A stretch of DNA of 12,173 bases from positions 1-12,173 of the forward strand of contig CAZIFF010000019.1 in NCBI GenBank assembly GCA_964538345.1. The letters run 5' to 3'. The notes beneath the pieces were generated by a model. It made no database searches and had not been told where the DNA came from. It saw only the letters and a program-made list of their open reading frames with translations. The stretch is from JAGOTN01 sp964538345 (GTDB lineage: Bacteria > Patescibacteriota > Minisyncoccia > Phycocordibacterales > JAACPR01). Shown here piece by piece: positions 11,092 to 12,173 of the stretch. Each line of letters starts with the position of its first letter. The first letter of the stretch is position 1. A program made the translations under genes and the position numbers.

Positions 11092-11562
11092 TTATAGTTC
11101 AACTTTATAATGATGAACTAAGTGATGGCAATTATGACAAAGATAAGCTAGATTTTCAATCTTATTATTTAATCTATTTTTATCAATATGATGAACTGCC
11201 AAAACTCTCTTATCTTCAGTTCCACACAAATTACATTTGGTTATGGTTCTGTTTCTTAACAAAACCGTTCTATACGCCTGTTTACCATGTTTCCAATTTG
11301 CATGCTTTTCTCCAACAAATTCACTATTTCTCCATATTGTTTGACATGATTTACTACAAAAATACTTTTTGCTTTTAGATCTGTTTAGAATTTTTTGGGT
11401 TTTATATGTTTCTTTTTTACATATAAAACAACTAACTATAAGACCATTTCTTTTTGCACTATTTTTGCAATTTAAAGAACAAAACTTACCTTTACCATTT
11501 TTATAGAAAGATGGCTTTATTAAAAATTCCTTGTTACAAAAAATACATTTTGTATTAATCAT
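11092..11562 (-). CDS. HNH endonuclease with two N-terminal zinc fingers
   Basis: 156 residues from ATG 11562. Two CxxC...FCSxxC treble-clef-like fingers stand in tandem (C6/C9/C28/C32 and C45/C48/C69/C73), followed by a basic linker with NWKHGKQAYRT (about 89-99) and a C-terminal HNH nuclease: C110/C113, HHID (124-127), the N-NL stretch KIENLAYLC and C142/C145-H146. This is the pattern of free-standing phage- or intron-type HNH nucleases, which cut DNA with a metal ion. An outer in-frame ATG at 11598 is rejected because its first 12 codons would lie inside tRNA-Leu. It sits between two tRNA genes with 7- and 9-nt gaps, which suggests a selfish nuclease gene inserted in a tRNA pair, or a domesticated one. 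High Lys/Asn and AT content. Confidence 0.85.
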   Translation of the reverse strand: MINTKCIFCNKEFLIKPSFYKNGKGKFCSLNCKNSAKRNGLIVSCFICKKETYKTQKILNRSKSKKYFCSKSCQTIWRNSEFVGEKHANWKHGKQAYRTVLLRNRTITKCNLCGTEDKRVLAVHHIDKNRLNNKIENLAYLCHNCHHLVHHYKVEL

Positions 11563-11569
11563 ATAGGTG

Positions 11570-11650
11570 TGCCCAAAACGGGACTCGAACCCGCACACCC
11601 GAAGGTCACGAACCTCAATCGTGTGTGTATACCAATTCCACCATCTGGGC
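11570..11650 (-). tRNA. tRNA-Leu(GAG)
   Basis: Acceptor GCCCAGA/TTTGGGC (with a G-T pair), D-stem GTG/CAC, anticodon stem CACGA/TCGTG around TTGAGGT (anticodon GAG), a long class-II variable arm with ACC-TTCG-GGT, and T-arm GCGGG/CCCGT with the canonical TTCGAGT loop. Discriminator A73; CCA is not encoded. It lies 7 nt after rplS and 7 nt before the HNH gene, so it is probably processed out of one long transcript. Confidence 0.95.
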
Positions 11651-11657
11651 GAAGTAA

Positions 11658-12143
11658 TTACTCTGCCTTATTTTCTTCTACAACTTGTTCTGCTGCTTCT
11701 GAAACAATGTTTTCTTCTGTATTAGCTGTATCCGCATGAACTGCATCTTCAGCTACAACTTCTTCTTTTCCACCCTTAATAGCGTCTGTAATATCAACAA
11801 ACATCATTTTCATTCTCTTAGAAATTTGTTTGATTGCCTTTCTTCGGATGTAGTATAGTTTTCCACTTCGTACTTTTGAACGCTTTGTAACTTCGATTTT
11901 TTCAATCATTGGAGAATATAGTGGGAAGATTTTTTCAACACCGTAACCACCTGTTGAACGACGAACTGTGAAAGTAGCTCCAGCTTCTGTACCGTGCTTT
12001 CTAGCTAATACAAGACCTTCAAAAACCTGAAGACGAGTCTTGCCTTTTTCTTCAATTTTTTGGAAAACACGAACAGTGTCGCCTGGTCGTAGGTCCAGAT
12101 TTTTTCGGGCTTCAATATTTACAGGTGATATTACTGTTGTCAT
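11658..12143 (-). CDS. rplS: Ribosomal protein bL19 (L19) with acidic C-terminal tail
   Basis: 161 residues against the usual 115 or so. L19 lies at the 30S-50S interface. The core is typical: LRPGDTVRVFQKI (about 18-30), RLQVFEGLVLARKHG (about 37-51), FTVRRSTGGYGVEKIFPLYS (about 58-77) and KLYYIRRK (about 95-102). From about residue 117 an Ala/Glu/Val-rich acidic tail of some 45 residues follows (for example EENIVSEAAEQVVEENKAE), which the standard protein lacks; the N-terminal helix region is shorter than in E. coli. A TATGAT about 15 nt before the ATG could be its -10; the -35 would be outside the window. First gene of the rplS-tRNA-HNH-tRNA-GrpB series. Confidence 0.95.
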   Translation of the reverse strand: MTTVISPVNIEARKNLDLRPGDTVRVFQKIEEKGKTRLQVFEGLVLARKHGTEAGATFTVRRSTGGYGVEKIFPLYSPMIEKIEVTKRSKVRSGKLYYIRRKAIKQISKRMKMMFVDITDAIKGGKEEVVAEDAVHADTANTEENIVSEAAEQVVEENKAE

Positions 12144-12173
12144 ATGTCGGGCTACTTTATCATAAAGACTTTA

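Noticed and set aside
1..12173. CRISPR array, prophage or insertion sequence
   Set aside because: No regularly spaced repeats, transposase or structural phage genes; the HNH nuclease is the only mobile-type gene.

Overview
The window looks like a piece of a small, AT-rich genome of the Candidate Phyla Radiation (Patescibacteria), most likely a Parcubacteria-type lineage. This is inferred from the cysteine-free bL36, the small proteins, tRNA genes without an encoded CCA end, many starts without a Shine-Dalgarno sequence, promoters placed almost on the start codon, and SIMPL and DUF305 proteins next to core genes. No taxonomic marker was searched. Most genes are on the minus strand. A run of 10 N at 3762-3771 marks an assembly gap.

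Layout, left to right. (1) 2-1178, minus: secE, nusG and rplK, with a promoter whose transcript begins at a GC-rich hairpin. (2) 1179-1759: a 580-bp stretch without a recognised gene. It holds one copy of a 74-bp repeat with a perfect DnaA box, then a dense series of inverted repeats (a three-way-junction-like element, hairpins, a possible pseudoknot), a possible 38-codon plus-strand ORF and a 28-bp perfect bidirectional terminator hairpin. (3) 1760-7349, minus: a probable operon nrdA, nrdB, an unknown ORF broken by the gap, a small membrane protein, folD and a SIMPL-domain protein. NrdB has Glu at the first metal-ligand position and Phe at the tyrosyl-radical position, the signature of class Ic (Mn/Fe) ribonucleotide reductase. 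(4) 7377-7542: divergent region between nrdA and rpmJ with the second copy of the 74-bp repeat in inverted orientation. (5) 7543-9080: rpmJ (plus), then a 20-residue hydrophobic peptide, a DUF305 membrane-anchored protein and a TrmB-like regulator (all minus), with promoters that predict leaderless mRNAs. (6) 9081-10464, plus: a tandem operator-like repeat and promoter, an unrecognised Trp-rich protein, a terminator, and a stand-alone prephenate-dehydratase-like protein that lacks the Arg of the TRF motif. (7) 10461-12143, minus: rplS, tRNA-Leu(GAG), an HNH endonuclease, tRNA-His(GTG) and a GrpB-family protein, packed with 7-9 nt gaps.

The window joins three core modules (translocation/antitermination/ribosome; deoxynucleotide and one-carbon supply; ribosome and tRNA) with accessory genes between them. 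The least explained parts are the structured region at 1381-1654, the 74-bp repeat shared by two divergent promoter regions, and the prephenate-dehydratase-like orphan.
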